Shown: positions 51,789 to 61,186, counted from the first letter of the stretch. The stretch: 64,000 nt of DNA from Paraburkholderia elongata (GCF_013177735.1 NZ_WOEZ01000052.1:29076-93075); one strand, 5' to 3'. The notes: generated by a model not told the origin, from the sequence alone. Numbers and translations are program-made.

Positions 51789-52739
51789 TTAAGCGATGTC
51801 GGCAACGGGCCGCGCGTGCATCGCGCCGAAGCCCGCGATCCACTCGGGAATCGGCCGGTAATAGTCGAGCGTCGCGCGATAGGGCCCGAACGCATTCAGC
51901 GCGCCGAATGCCGCGACCCAGGCGCGGATCTCGTGAGCCGACTTGCCGGCATCGCGTGTGATCGCGTTGTCGGTGAGGCCGTCGAGCGCGGTCAGCTCGC
52001 CCTCTTCGAGCAGCTTCAGGAATGCGCGGTCCCATGCGGGATTGAGCGGATGCAGTCGGCTGTCGCCCGAGGCGAATGCACGCGCCGCGGCAACCGTGCG
52101 TGCCTCGCGCGCGGCCCGCGATTGCGCCGAAGGATTGCGTCCGGCGATGAGCCGCTCCGCGACTTCATCGCTGGCGCCGGCCAGTTCCGGCACCGGCGGT
52201 TCATGCGAAATGCCGCCTGAGCCGATCACCAGGACGCGTTTGTTCGAACGTGCAAGCGCACGGCCGAGTGCATCGCCGAGCAGACGCGCGCGACGGCATG
52301 ACGCCATCGGCGCCGCAACCGAATTGATGAAAACGGGGACAACCGGATAGCGATCGAGCCCCCCGGTGAGAAGGTCCAGCGCTTGTGCGCAGCCGTGATC
52401 GACCTGCATGCGGTACGAGACCGCCACGTCGACATCGCTGGCCAGCACGGCTTGCGCGAGTTCAAGCGCCGTGTCGGCAGGCACCGCAAGCGGCCCGGCA
52501 AGGCTCTTGAAGTCGCCAATCGCACTCGCCGACGCGCCGATGCAAAACGGCGGCATCACGTCGTAGAAGAAACCGTTGTAGTGATCCGGCGCGAACACCA
52601 CCACCAGTTCGGGATCGAAATCGGCCACGCGTGCCCGCGCCGCCGCATGGATACGCGCCACTTCAGCGACGATTTCCGCGGCGGGGTCGTAATAGCCGGT
52701 AAGCGGCGTGTGCGAGAGACATTCGAGCAGCATCGGCAT
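51789..52739 (-). CDS. mhpB: 3-carboxyethylcatechol 2,3-dioxygenase (2,3-DHPP dioxygenase)
   Basis: The 316-residue protein is a class III (LigB-type) extradiol dioxygenase. Iron ligands and catalytic His appear in CLSHTPLTGYYD (about 7-16), APDHYNGFFYDVMPPFCIG (about 50-68), YRMQVDHGCAQAL (about 108-120) and GSGGISHEPPVPEL (about 173-186). It opens the ring of 2,3-dihydroxyphenylpropionate. The gene starts one base after the mhpA stop. Confidence 0.95.
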   Translation of the reverse strand: MPMLLECLSHTPLTGYYDPAAEIVAEVARIHAAARARVADFDPELVVVFAPDHYNGFFYDVMPPFCIGASASAIGDFKSLAGPLAVPADTALELAQAVLASDVDVAVSYRMQVDHGCAQALDLLTGGLDRYPVVPVFINSVAAPMASCRRARLLGDALGRALARSNKRVLVIGSGGISHEPPVPELAGASDEVAERLIAGRNPSAQSRAAREARTVAAARAFASGDSRLHPLNPAWDRAFLKLLEEGELTALDGLTDNAITRDAGKSAHEIRAWVAAFGALNAFGPYRATLDYYRPIPEWIAGFGAMHARPVADIA

Positions 52740-52740
52740 G

Positions 52741-54618
52741 TCAGGCTCCGGTGGCGAGCGCGCGGCCGTGCTCGTGTTCGTGCTCGTGTTCGTGCTCGTG
52801 CTGGACGGTCGCTTGCGCTGATGCCTCGACCAGCGTGGCTTGCCTGTCGGCCGGTGCGAGCGTCAGCTTCCGCGCGAGTTCGCCGATGTGCGCCGAGACC
52901 TGCTGCGGCGTGCACATGCCCGCAACAAAACGATCCGGGCGCAACAGCACGACAGATTCGGGCACGCGAGCAAACCACTCTTTCATGCGACCGTTCACGT
53001 CGCCGATAGCGATCACGCCGTCGGGCACGTCGTCGTGAAAACCAAGTTGCGTGTCGGGTTTGGCGAGCACGAAACAACCGCCCAGCCGCTGCCAGATTTC
53101 ACGCGCTGCAGGCGTTAGGCCGAAGGTCGGATCGGAACCCCAGCCAATGATGGCGAAGCGATTTCCCAGCACATCGTCGAGACGCACCACGTTGCCGTCC
53201 ACCGTCCGCACGCGCGGCTGGATGAACATGCGGCCCACCGGCGAATGGCACAGCGGATCGCGGCCGTACACGAAGCGGCCCAGCAGCGACTCGCGCTTCT
53301 GACTCATCAGTCCGAGCAACCGTCCCGACGCGGAATGACCCGAACGCTCCAGCACGCGCGCCAGAAAACCATGCTTGCGCGGACGCTCGTCCAGCAGCAC
53401 CACGCCGGCTTCGTAACGCGGCATAGGCTTGAAACGCATTTCGACGAAGTAGCGTTTCACCGCGGGAAACAGATTGAAGGTGCGCACGAAAGCGTCGCGG
53501 AACTTGATGCCGAAGCGACTCGTCGGCGCGAAAATATCGCCCGCCACCTCCGACAGATGGATCATCGAGCGCGCATGCGCACGACGTTCCGCGGTGTACG
53601 TGTCGAACAGCGCGTCACTTGCGAGCCCCTTGACCACCATCGCCAGCTTCCAGCCGAGGTTGCTCGCGTCACGAATGCCGCTGTTGTACCCCTGGCCCTG
53701 CCAGACCGGCATGATGTGCGCGGCGTCGCCGGCAAGCAACACGCGGTCCATACGAAACGTGCTCGCAAGGCGTGCGTTGTGGGTATAAACGCGTTTGCGG
53801 ATGTAGTCGACCTTCTCCGGATCGGCCACCACCTTGCGGATCAGTCCGGCCATGTTTTCCGGCCTCGAAAGTTCCTCTTCTGTCTCGCCCGGCATCACCA
53901 TGAATTCGAAGCGGCGGATACCGTGCGGCAAAGCGGCCGACACGTAAGGCCGTTTCGGATCGCAATGCATGTAGACATGGGGCGAGCCGATCGGGTCGTT
54001 GCGCACATCCACCACGATCCATTGATTCGGCTTCGTGCGTCCTTCGAACGGCACGTTGAGCATGCGGCGCACGAAACTGTTGCCGCCATCCGCACCGACC
54101 ATGTACGACGCGCGAATCGTGCGGCGTCCGCCCTGCGCGTGTTCGGTTTCGATGGTGATACTCGAGTGATCTTGCGTAAATGCGGTCAGGCTGTGGCCGA
54201 ACAGCACCTCGACATGCGGGAAACGGTGCAGGCCTTCGAACAGCACGCGATCGGCGAGCGGCTGGATGAACGCGTTGCGGCGCGACCAGCCGAACTCATC
54301 GGTGCGCGGTTCGATCGAGGCAAAGCAGTGGCCGGTGTGCGTGACGAAACGCATCCAGTGGTCGGGCGTAGTGTGCGGCAGGAGTGCATCAGCGAGGCCG
54401 ACCGACTGAAACACGCGCAACGCTTCATCGTCGAGGCCGATGGCGCGCGGGTAGTCGATGATCTGGTCGAGTTTTTCGACCAGCACGACCCGCACGCCCT
54501 GCAAACCCAGGTAGTTGGCGATCATCAAACCGACAGGTCCGGCGCCGATAATCGCAACGTCCGCTGATACAGTTTCGCAGTGGCCTTGATCGGCCGCCGG
54601 ATCGATAGAGGGGGGCAT
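52741..54618 (-). CDS. mhpA: 3-(3-hydroxyphenyl)propionate hydroxylase
   Basis: The ATG at 54618 follows AAAGGAGACAAC and gives 625 residues. It is a class A FAD monooxygenase: [16 protein letters not shown] (FAD, about 23-38), the mid [11 protein letters not shown] (DG motif, about 157) and [21 protein letters not shown] (about 300), plus the thioredoxin-like C-terminal domain. It makes 2,3-dihydroxyphenylpropionate, the first step. The C-terminus carries an odd tail of alternating His and Glu ([13 protein letters not shown]), encoded by a short tandem repeat at about 52770-52805, beyond the normal end of the family (about 554-600 residues). Confidence 0.94.
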   Translation of the reverse strand: MPPSIDPAADQGHCETVSADVAIIGAGPVGLMIANYLGLQGVRVVLVEKLDQIIDYPRAIGLDDEALRVFQSVGLADALLPHTTPDHWMRFVTHTGHCFASIEPRTDEFGWSRRNAFIQPLADRVLFEGLHRFPHVEVLFGHSLTAFTQDHSSITIETEHAQGGRRTIRASYMVGADGGNSFVRRMLNVPFEGRTKPNQWIVVDVRNDPIGSPHVYMHCDPKRPYVSAALPHGIRRFEFMVMPGETEEELSRPENMAGLIRKVVADPEKVDYIRKRVYTHNARLASTFRMDRVLLAGDAAHIMPVWQGQGYNSGIRDASNLGWKLAMVVKGLASDALFDTYTAERRAHARSMIHLSEVAGDIFAPTSRFGIKFRDAFVRTFNLFPAVKRYFVEMRFKPMPRYEAGVVLLDERPRKHGFLARVLERSGHSASGRLLGLMSQKRESLLGRFVYGRDPLCHSPVGRMFIQPRVRTVDGNVVRLDDVLGNRFAIIGWGSDPTFGLTPAAREIWQRLGGCFVLAKPDTQLGFHDDVPDGVIAIGDVNGRMKEWFARVPESVVLLRPDRFVAGMCTPQQVSAHIGELARKLTLAPADRQATLVEASAQATVQHEHEHEHEHEHGRALATGA

Positions 54619-54705
54619 GTTGTCTCCTTTTTCTCGCGCATGGCGCAAGTTCGTTGGTTCGCAGTCTAGGACCGCCACCCCGCCCCCTCAACATTTTGTG
54701 AAATT

Positions 54706-54722
54706 TGTGCATAGAATGCACA
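54706..54722. promoter_or_regulatory. Putative MhpR operator
   Basis: TGTGCAT-AGA-ATGCACA is a perfect 17-base palindrome in the 128-base gap between mhpA and mhpR. Its core TGCA...TGCA resembles the GTGCACC-type half-sites bound by IclR-group MhpR in E. coli. It is 24 bases before the mhpR start and 88 before mhpA, fitting activation of mhpA and self-control. Confidence 0.7.
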
Positions 54723-54746
54723 TATCTGATTTAAAACGAGTTTTCC

Positions 54747-55580
54747 GTGACCAAATACACAAACGTACGGGGCCTGTCACGCGGGTTGCAGGTACTGCAA
54801 GCGCTCAATTCCATGGAAAGCGGCCGCGCCACCAGCCAGCAGATCAGCGACCTCACCGGGCTGCATCGCACCACGGCGCGACGGCTGCTGGAAACGCTGA
54901 CGGAGGAAGGTTTCGTGCGGCGCAGCGCATCGGACGACAGCTTTCGTCTGACGTTGCAGGTGCGTTCGCTGAGCGAAGGTTTTACGGATGACGAAAGAAT
55001 CGCGACGATCGCACCGCCGATCATGGGACGACTTTTGCAGCGCGTGGCGTGGCCGTCGGATCTGACCACGCCGGACGGCGACGCGATGATCATCCTCGAG
55101 ACCACGCACCGCTTCAGTCCGCTGTCGTTTCACCGTTCGATGGTTGGGCGGCGCCTGCCGATTCTGCTCACGGCCGCTGGGCGCGCTTACTTTGCGATGT
55201 GCCCCGAGGGCGAACGCGAGGACATTCTCGATTTGCTGCGTTCGGGTGCGGGCGGAGACGAGCAGAAGGCGCTCGCCTCCAATGATGCGTTGATCAAAAG
55301 CCTGGTACGGCGGGTTCGCGCGGACGGCTTCGGATCGAACCACAGCGATTGGGCGGCGCAGAGCAAAATCGGCGCGGTCGCCGTCGCGATCGTGTCTCAG
55401 GAGCGTGTGCTGGCGAGTCTAAACGTAGTGTTTCTCTCACGCGCGGTCACGCTGGCCGAAGCGACGCGCCGCTATGTGCCGGAACTACAGGCCGCCGCGC
55501 GGGAGATGAGTGAGGCGCTGGAAGCGGAGACGCCATCATCGCAAGCGCTTCGTTCACCGCCGGGAACAGGCTCCGATTGA
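54747..55580 (+). CDS. mhpR: IclR-family activator of the mhp operon
   Basis: The 277-residue protein has an N-terminal winged helix (about 10-70; GLSRGLQVLQALNSME, RATSQQISDLTGLHRTTARRLLETL) and a GAF-like IclR effector domain (about 85-260; MVGRRLPILLTAAGRAYFAMCPEGER). This is the MhpR pattern, and the gene is divergent from mhpA. It would activate the operon in the presence of 3-hydroxyphenylpropionate. The C-terminal tail is Ser/Pro-rich. Confidence 0.93.
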   Translation: MTKYTNVRGLSRGLQVLQALNSMESGRATSQQISDLTGLHRTTARRLLETLTEEGFVRRSASDDSFRLTLQVRSLSEGFTDDERIATIAPPIMGRLLQRVAWPSDLTTPDGDAMIILETTHRFSPLSFHRSMVGRRLPILLTAAGRAYFAMCPEGEREDILDLLRSGAGGDEQKALASNDALIKSLVRRVRADGFGSNHSDWAAQSKIGAVAVAIVSQERVLASLNVVFLSRAVTLAEATRRYVPELQAAAREMSEALEAETPSSQALRSPPGTGSD

Positions 55581-55846
55581 AGTTGTTCCAGCGCAATTCA
55601 AGAAAACAGGTCGTTGACGGTCCTGCCTTGCACACAAAAATTCAGACACTCCCGCCGAATCTGGTACAACTGATGCCCTCGCCGATGCTCTCGCATCTGT
55701 CCGCGCAAGACCGCAAGGCTTTGCCGCCGATCGTCGCCTCGGGCTTCGTCTGCAATAAGGGGGACGTGTTCGAAGCGTTGAAGAAAGGCGCCGTCGCGGT
55801 ATCCGCCAGCGACAGCGAATTGTGGAACCTGGATCCTGATCGTTGA
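55577..55846 (+). pseudogene. C-terminal remnant of a GlpP-like antiterminator gene
   Basis: The frame starts at a TTG overlapping the mhpR stop, but only residues from about 25 are meaningful. LVQLMPSPMLSHL followed by LPPIVASGFVCNKGDVFEAL and KKGAVAVSASDSELWNL follows, step by step, the end of glycerol-3-phosphate-responsive antiterminators (GlpP, about 190 residues), whose closing segment has a phosphate-binding GGF/GAVAI pattern. The first two thirds are missing. It is either a fragment left by a rearrangement at the mhp border or, less likely, a short expressed domain. Confidence 0.7.
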
Positions 55847-55900
55847 AGGTCCCGTCTTGCTGGAGTAATCAATGGCTAGTGCTGACCTGCAGGTGACACG

Positions 55901-57061
55901 ATGAACGCATTCCGATTTCAAACCGTGCCGACCATGGTCGTCGAATTCGGCGCGGCGCGCCGTCTCGGCGCTTTGTTGCGCGCGCAACTTCCATCGCTCA
56001 CGCGCCTGTGCGTGGTGACGGATGGTTTTCTTGACCAGAGCGGGCTGCTGAATCCGGCGCTCGCTGATCTCGCGGCGCACGGTTGGAATGCCACCGTGAT
56101 CGACGACGTTATCGCCGATCCGCCCGAGCACATCGTGCTCGAGGTGACGTCGCGCGCGCGTGAAGCCGGCCCGGAGATTGTGCTGGGACTCGGCGGCGGT
56201 TCGTCGATGGACGTGGCGAAGCTGATCGCCGTGTTGGCGCCGCAACAGGAGCAGGCACTCAGCGAGATGTACGGCGTCAACAAAATCACGGTGTCGCGCT
56301 TGCCGCTCGTGCAGATGCCGACCACCGCGGGCACCGGCTCCGAAGTCACGGCCGTGTCGATCGTGACGGTGGGCGAGGCGAAGAAGATGGGCGTGGTCGC
56401 GCCGCAACTGGTCGCCGATCTGGCCATTCTCGACGCGGAACTGACGCTCGGGCTGCCTGCTGCCGCGACGGCGGCAACCGGCGTCGACGCGATGGTTCAT
56501 GCGATCGAAGCGTACACGTCCGCACATTTGAAGAACCCGGTGTCTGACATGCTGGCGGTGAAGGCGCTCGAACTGTTGTCGCGCAATCTGTTGCCCGCAT
56601 GCGAGAACGGCCAGAATCGCGAGGCGCGCGAAGCGATGTTACTCGGCGCGGCGTTCGCCGGTCAGGCGTTCGCCAATTCGCCGGTGGCCGCCGTGCATGC
56701 GCTCGCGTATCCGATCGGTGGCATTTATCACGTCCCGCACGGTCTTTCGAATGCGCTCGTGCTGCCGCACGTGTTGCGGTTCAACGCCGAGGCAGCGGCA
56801 CCTCTGTACGCGGAACTCGCGGACGTGATCGTGCCGGGTATGACGGGCAGCGCGGAGAGCAAGACGCTGGCATTGATCGAACGGCTCGAACAGATGATTG
56901 CCGCGACGGCGATTCCGGCCCGGTTGCGCGATGTCGGCATCGAACGTAGCGGGCTCGAGCGGATGGCGAGCGACGCGATGTTGCAAACGCGGCTTCTGGT
57001 GAATAACCCCCGGCCTGTTACCGAGGCCGATGCGTTGGCGATTTATACCGCTGCGTTTTAA
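55901..57061 (+). CDS. Iron-containing alcohol dehydrogenase
   Basis: The 386 residues have the group III Fe-ADH pattern: GLGGGSSMDVAKLIAVL (NAD site, about 97-113), PTTAGTGSEVTAVSIV (about 142-157), and the metal ligands Asp/His in ATGVDAMVHAIEAYTS (about 195-210) and His in AVHALAYPIGGIYHVPHG (about 264-281). AGGTGACACG precedes the ATG. It reduces or oxidises an aldehyde/alcohol pair with NAD(P). It is not a standard mhp gene; the link to the pathway is only position. Maleylacetate reductase-like enzymes share parts of this sequence but the fit to alcohol dehydrogenases is better. Confidence 0.92.
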   Translation: MNAFRFQTVPTMVVEFGAARRLGALLRAQLPSLTRLCVVTDGFLDQSGLLNPALADLAAHGWNATVIDDVIADPPEHIVLEVTSRAREAGPEIVLGLGGGSSMDVAKLIAVLAPQQEQALSEMYGVNKITVSRLPLVQMPTTAGTGSEVTAVSIVTVGEAKKMGVVAPQLVADLAILDAELTLGLPAAATAATGVDAMVHAIEAYTSAHLKNPVSDMLAVKALELLSRNLLPACENGQNREAREAMLLGAAFAGQAFANSPVAAVHALAYPIGGIYHVPHGLSNALVLPHVLRFNAEAAAPLYAELADVIVPGMTGSAESKTLALIERLEQMIAATAIPARLRDVGIERSGLERMASDAMLQTRLLVNNPRPVTEADALAIYTAAF

Positions 57062-57330
57062 TCGGCGCAGGGCGTGTAAGTGGAGGTGGGCGTCGCTGCG
57101 GTGTTTGGCGGCGGCTCCGCGCCGTTACGCCCACCGGACACGTTACGTAGCATGCACGTGGAACACGGCGTAGCCACCTTAGGTTGAATCGCGGTTTTGA
57201 CGCGGCAAATTCTTCATATCATAAGTTCTTCAACCACATATGCGCTGAATCCTTGAGATGAAGCCATAAGTCGCATTTGGCGTGCAACTTGCAGTGTTGG
57301 CCCCACCAATAATCGTTCAACGGGGAAATC

Positions 57331-58914
57331 ATGCAAAAATTCGTCGGTCGGACAGCCATCGCTGTCGCGACATCTACAATACTCGCGCTCTACGGTTGTG
57401 GAACTAGTAATCTCGGTACTCACAGTAGCGGGCTTGGCGGGGGCGGGCTCGGCGGAACTTCGGGGATCTCAGGCTCCGGCACTTCGGGTGGCTCTTCGGG
57501 TGGTACGTCCGGTAGCTCTGGCACCGGCAGTTCCGGCACGAGCAGCTCCGGCTCAAGCAGTTCCGGCACTAGCAGCTCAGGCGCCTCCTCCACCCCACTC
57601 GGCAACGTCGTCACCCAAGGCAGCAACCTCATCACTGCCGTAGGCACGACCGTCGCTGATGCGGGTTCCAAGATCACCGGCACCTCCGTCCCCGGCGTCA
57701 ACGGCGCAACGACTTCGAATCTCGGCGCTGCAATCACCGATCTCGGCAACGGCGTCAAGGTACTCGGCAATGGCACGGCCGCAGGTCTAGGCACGCTGGG
57801 CAGTTCGGCCAATCCGCTTGGCCCGACCCTGACCTCCACATCGGGTCTCGTTACCAAAGCAGGCGCGGCCATTACGGCGGTCGGCGGTGTGGTGACGAGT
57901 CTCGGAACCGGGCCTCTCGCGCCGCTCGCACCCGTCACGTCGACCTTGGGTACGGTTGTCGGCGGTGTGGGTGGCGGCGTCGTCAAAGTTGGCTCGGGAT
58001 TGAATTCGGCGCTGACCAGCGCGCCGGTTCAACAGGTCGAGACCCAACTGAGCACGGCCATCAACCCGATCACCCTCATGGTCTCGAATACGACGCAGAC
58101 CGTCGGCAACACCACGGGCCTCGGCGCGCCGCTCAACAACTTGCTGAGCACCATCGGCAACGGACTCGATTCGGCCGGTCAGAAAGTGTCGGGTGCCACC
58201 GGTAACCAGGCGGGTAAAGATGTCGGCGGCGTAGGGAGCCAGCTGGGCAAGACGGCCACGAGCACGGGCGGACTGCTGACGGGCGCGACGACCAACCCGT
58301 TGGCGCCGATCGCCGGCCTGGTGGGCCCGCTTGGCGGACAGGGCGGATCTGGCGGTGGCCTCAGCATCCCGCCGCTGACCGGCCTGATCGGCAACCTCGG
58401 TTCGCTCGGTGGGACCGGTAGCACCGGCAACCCGCTCGCGCCGATCACCGGACTCGTCGGCAGCTTGGGTTCGCCTGGCGGCACCTCCGGCGCCGGCGGT
58501 CCGCTCGCACCGGTCACCGGACTTCTCGGCAGCCTGGGTTCGCTTGGCGGCACCTCCAGCGCCGGCGGCCCGCTCGCGCCGGTCACCGGACTTCTCGGCA
58601 GCTTGGGTTCGCCTGGCGGCGCCTCCGGCACCGGCGGTCCGCTTGCCCCGGTCACGGGCCTCGTCACGACGCTGACCTCGACGCTGGGCGGCGCCGCGGG
58701 CCAAGGCTCACCACTCGCACCGGTCACAGGCCTCGTCACCACGTTGACCTCGACCGCCAGCGGCGCGGCTGGCAAGACCTCGCCGCTCGCGCCGGTCACC
58801 GGCCTCGTGACGGGCTTGACCGGCAGCACGGGGAGCGGTTCGACCAGCACGAATCCGCTGGCGCCGGTGACGAACCTTGTCACTGGATTGCTTGGTGGCG
58901 TCGCCAGTAAATAA
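57331..58914 (+). CDS. Collagen-like/repeat-rich surface lipoprotein
   Basis: The 527-residue precursor begins with a lipoprotein signal ending LALYGC (Cys about 23). Next comes a Gly/Ser-rich linker (about 28-90), a Val/Thr/Gly-rich middle with LGTVVGGVGGGVVKVGSGL-type amphipathic segments (about 90-320), and a C-terminal part built of about eight to nine copies of a unit with the core [NGS]PLAPVTGLVxxL, spaced by 20-27 residues (about 315-520). Such proteins are annotated in Burkholderia as collagen-like triple-helix repeat proteins, but a strict G-x-y collagen repeat is not seen. Likely outer-membrane anchored, surface exposed. Its repeats are nearly identical in DNA and could change number. 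Confidence 0.75.
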   Translation: MQKFVGRTAIAVATSTILALYGCGTSNLGTHSSGLGGGGLGGTSGISGSGTSGGSSGGTSGSSGTGSSGTSSSGSSSSGTSSSGASSTPLGNVVTQGSNLITAVGTTVADAGSKITGTSVPGVNGATTSNLGAAITDLGNGVKVLGNGTAAGLGTLGSSANPLGPTLTSTSGLVTKAGAAITAVGGVVTSLGTGPLAPLAPVTSTLGTVVGGVGGGVVKVGSGLNSALTSAPVQQVETQLSTAINPITLMVSNTTQTVGNTTGLGAPLNNLLSTIGNGLDSAGQKVSGATGNQAGKDVGGVGSQLGKTATSTGGLLTGATTNPLAPIAGLVGPLGGQGGSGGGLSIPPLTGLIGNLGSLGGTGSTGNPLAPITGLVGSLGSPGGTSGAGGPLAPVTGLLGSLGSLGGTSSAGGPLAPVTGLLGSLGSPGGASGTGGPLAPVTGLVTTLTSTLGGAAGQGSPLAPVTGLVTTLTSTASGAAGKTSPLAPVTGLVTGLTGSTGSGSTSTNPLAPVTNLVTGLLGGVASK

Positions 58915-58992
58915 GCGGTAATTCGGCACAGCGGCCGGGACTTAAAAAATCAAAATTCCGGCCGCTATCTATGTCATGAATACGAGGATGAC

Positions 58993-60261
58993 ATGAACTC
59001 CACTCTGGATAACGTAGCGCACGTAGAAGAGCAGCGGCCGAGTTCGGCGACGCCGTTCTCTGTAGGCCTGCTTGGCATCGTCGTCGGCCTTCTGACGCTC
59101 TGGCTGCTACGCGACATTACTGCGCTGGACGGCGCGGGCCGCAGCACCGCCGCCTGTCTCGCGATCATCGCGACGATCGCCCTATACGAGCTGTTTGTCG
59201 CACGCGTGCATCTACGCCCAAGCGCCGGACTTACCGGCCAGGCGGTTCGGCCGCTCAGTGTTGCGCGCGTGGGTTTGCGCGTTGCCGCGCTAGCTTCCGT
59301 GTATGCCGGCATCGGTCTGCTCTACTGGCTGTTGCCCGAGTATCACGGCACGTTCTATAACCCCTTCTGGTCTTTGATCCGTACGCTCGCACCGTATCTG
59401 ATCGTGGCCGCGCCGTTTTATTTTGCGTGGATGGACAGGCGTCAGCGCGAGGTCGACGATGCCTATATGTTGTGGGGCCGCCTGGTGTTTCGCGGGCAGC
59501 GCCCAGGCAACTGGAAGCCCGTGCGTGAAATGCTGGCCGGATGGATGGTGAAAGCGTTCTTCCTGCCGCTGATGATCACCTATCTTTCCACCGACGCGGA
59601 CCATATCGGCGCATCGCTCGCGACCGCCATGAACGCGCCGTTCTCGCTTGCGACGTTCAGGTTCATGTACGACCTGTCCTTCACGATGGACCTGATGCTC
59701 GGCACTGTGGGTTATTTGTGCACACTGCGCATTCTCGATACCCACGTGCGCAGCGCGGAGCCGACCGCGCTCGGCTGGCTGGTTGCGCTTGTCTGCTACC
59801 AGCCGTTCTGGTCGGTGATCTCGAGCCAGTACTTTCACTACCAGGGCGCGATGTTCTGGGACAACTGGCTGATATCCGTGCCCATTGTCCGAATCGTCTG
59901 GGGCGCCGCGATCATCGCCCTGGTCTTCTGCTACGCGCTGTCCACCATCGCGTTCGGATTGCGGTTTTCGAACTTGACCAATCGCGGCATCATCACCTCG
60001 GGCCCGTATCGCTTCACGAAGCATCCCGCCTACATCACGAAGAATTTGTCGTTCTGGATGGTCTCGGTACCGTTCGTCGAACCGTTGGGCTGGCGAGTCG
60101 CGCTCACGCACTGCTTCGGGCTAGCGGCCGTGAATCTGCTGTATTTCATGCGTGCCAAAACCGAAGAGCGGCATCTGATGAACGATCCCGACTATCGTGC
60201 TTACGCTGAATGGATCGCGAGGAATGGGTTGTTCGCCAGGATCGGACGCGCGTTTAGATAA
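58993..60261 (+). CDS. Polytopic membrane protein with ICMT/phospholipid methyltransferase-like C-terminus
   Basis: The 422 residues form about nine or ten membrane helices. The C-terminal end has GPYRFTKHPAYITKNLSFW and later YFMRAKTEERHLMNDPDYRAYAEW, the cofactor-binding pattern (R-HP-Y...EE-L) of isoprenylcysteine carboxyl methyltransferase-like and phospholipid methyltransferase proteins. The N-terminal part is a less known membrane domain. It would use S-adenosylmethionine at the inner membrane; bacterial substrates are mostly unknown. A 28-base perfect palindrome ends the gene region at 60272-60299. Confidence 0.8.
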   Translation: MNSTLDNVAHVEEQRPSSATPFSVGLLGIVVGLLTLWLLRDITALDGAGRSTAACLAIIATIALYELFVARVHLRPSAGLTGQAVRPLSVARVGLRVAALASVYAGIGLLYWLLPEYHGTFYNPFWSLIRTLAPYLIVAAPFYFAWMDRRQREVDDAYMLWGRLVFRGQRPGNWKPVREMLAGWMVKAFFLPLMITYLSTDADHIGASLATAMNAPFSLATFRFMYDLSFTMDLMLGTVGYLCTLRILDTHVRSAEPTALGWLVALVCYQPFWSVISSQYFHYQGAMFWDNWLISVPIVRIVWGAAIIALVFCYALSTIAFGLRFSNLTNRGIITSGPYRFTKHPAYITKNLSFWMVSVPFVEPLGWRVALTHCFGLAAVNLLYFMRAKTEERHLMNDPDYRAYAEWIARNGLFARIGRAFR

Positions 60262-60271
60262 GGTGTTTTGC

Positions 60272-60299
60272 GCGCAGGACGTTACGTAACGTCCTGCGC
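60272..60299. terminator. Perfect 28-bp palindrome in a convergent gap
   Basis: GCGCAGGACGTTAC followed directly by its exact complement, with no loop, lies between the ICMT-like gene and the convergent EAL gene. It would form a strong hairpin in either transcript, so a bidirectional terminator is the simplest reading, though no T-tract follows. Its centre GTTACGTAAC recurs in the palindrome at the EAL gene promoter, so a protein-binding site is also possible. Confidence 0.5.
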
Positions 60300-60304
60300 C
60301 GTGG

Positions 60305-61186
60305 TCACGATTCGCGGCTTAACGCCAGCACATTGGCCAGCCCGGCCTTCGGGCGTGAAAACAGGAAGCCTTGCACCAACACTTCCGGCCATGATGCGTT
60401 CAACCACTGCAACTGTGCTTTGCTCTCGACGCCGTTCACCACGACCTGCACGTCGAGCGCATGGAGCATATCCAGCAACGCCGACATCACCACGCAGGCA
60501 CGAGGATCGCGCGGAACCACGGCCATCAGTTCAGGCGCGATCGTGACGGTGTCCACGTCGAGTGCACCGAGCAGTGCGAGCGAAGATGCGCCGTTGCCCC
60601 ACTTGCCCAGCGAGATGGCGGCTCCCGCAGACCGAAGGCCGGCCGTCAGGGTACGCAAGGACAGCAGACGTGCCGCGTCAGCGCTATCGGGCACTTCGAT
60701 TTCAAGCAGGTTGGCCGGCACCACATACGAGCGCGCGATGCGCGCGAGATCGTCGGCAAACGATTCGAGCACGGCCACTTGCGCCGGCACCGTGATCGCA
60801 ACTGGCAGCAGCGCCATCTTCGAAGAGAGGCAGTCGCGCAACTCACGGCACACGCCGTCGATGACGAACAAGGCCATCTCCCGCGCGACCTGCGGGTGTT
60901 CGAGCGGCATCATGAAAATGCCGGGAAGCAGCAGCCCATAGTCGGGATGCGTCCATCGGACCTGCGCTTCGAGGCGTGCCAGCGCTCCGTTTGCAGCGCG
61001 ATAGGAACCTTGAAACACGAGATGAAACTCGCCCGCGCGCAGACCTTCGCGGACGCGGCTTTCGAGTTCGCTCAGCACGACAGGATCGTCGCGCGAGTCG
61101 TCCCAATCGGTCTGTTCAACGCAAGCGTTACGCGTGCCGAACGTCGTTGCGAGCGATACAGGCTTTTCATAGTCGAGCGTGAGCAT
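60305..61186 (-). CDS. Degenerate EAL-domain protein
   Basis: The ATG at 61186 gives 293 residues (the frame is open to 61333, ribosome site unclear for either). It is an EAL-fold protein by pattern: FHLVFQGSYRAANGALARLEAQVRW (about 60-85), LLEIEVPDS, GKWGNGASSLALLGALDVDTVTI, VVNGVES and QGFLFSRP. But the catalytic positions are changed: EAL reads EAQ, ELTES reads EVPDS, DDFGTG reads GKWGNG. It cannot be a normal c-di-GMP phosphodiesterase and probably binds c-di-GMP or a protein partner, as a regulator. A TACGTA-centred palindrome lies in its upstream region. Confidence 0.85.
   Translation of the reverse strand: MLTLDYEKPVSLATTFGTRNACVEQTDWDDSRDDPVVLSELESRVREGLRAGEFHLVFQGSYRAANGALARLEAQVRWTHPDYGLLLPGIFMMPLEHPQVAREMALFVIDGVCRELRDCLSSKMALLPVAITVPAQVAVLESFADDLARIARSYVVPANLLEIEVPDSADAARLLSLRTLTAGLRSAGAAISLGKWGNGASSLALLGALDVDTVTIAPELMAVVPRDPRACVVMSALLDMLHALDVQVVVNGVESKAQLQWLNASWPEVLVQGFLFSRPKAGLANVLALSRES

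Noticed and set aside
53245..54567. Plus-strand frame of 440 codons over mhpA
   Set aside because: Antisense to the hydroxylase; no homology apparent.
57340..57600. Possible CRISPR or satellite array because of short repeats
   Set aside because: The repeats are codon-level Gly/Ser repeats without regular spacers.
57420..58883. Minus-strand Pro-rich frames over the repeat lipoprotein
   Set aside because: They mirror the Gly/Ser/Thr repeats in the opposite strand; the plus-strand frame has the lipoprotein signal and ribosome-like start.
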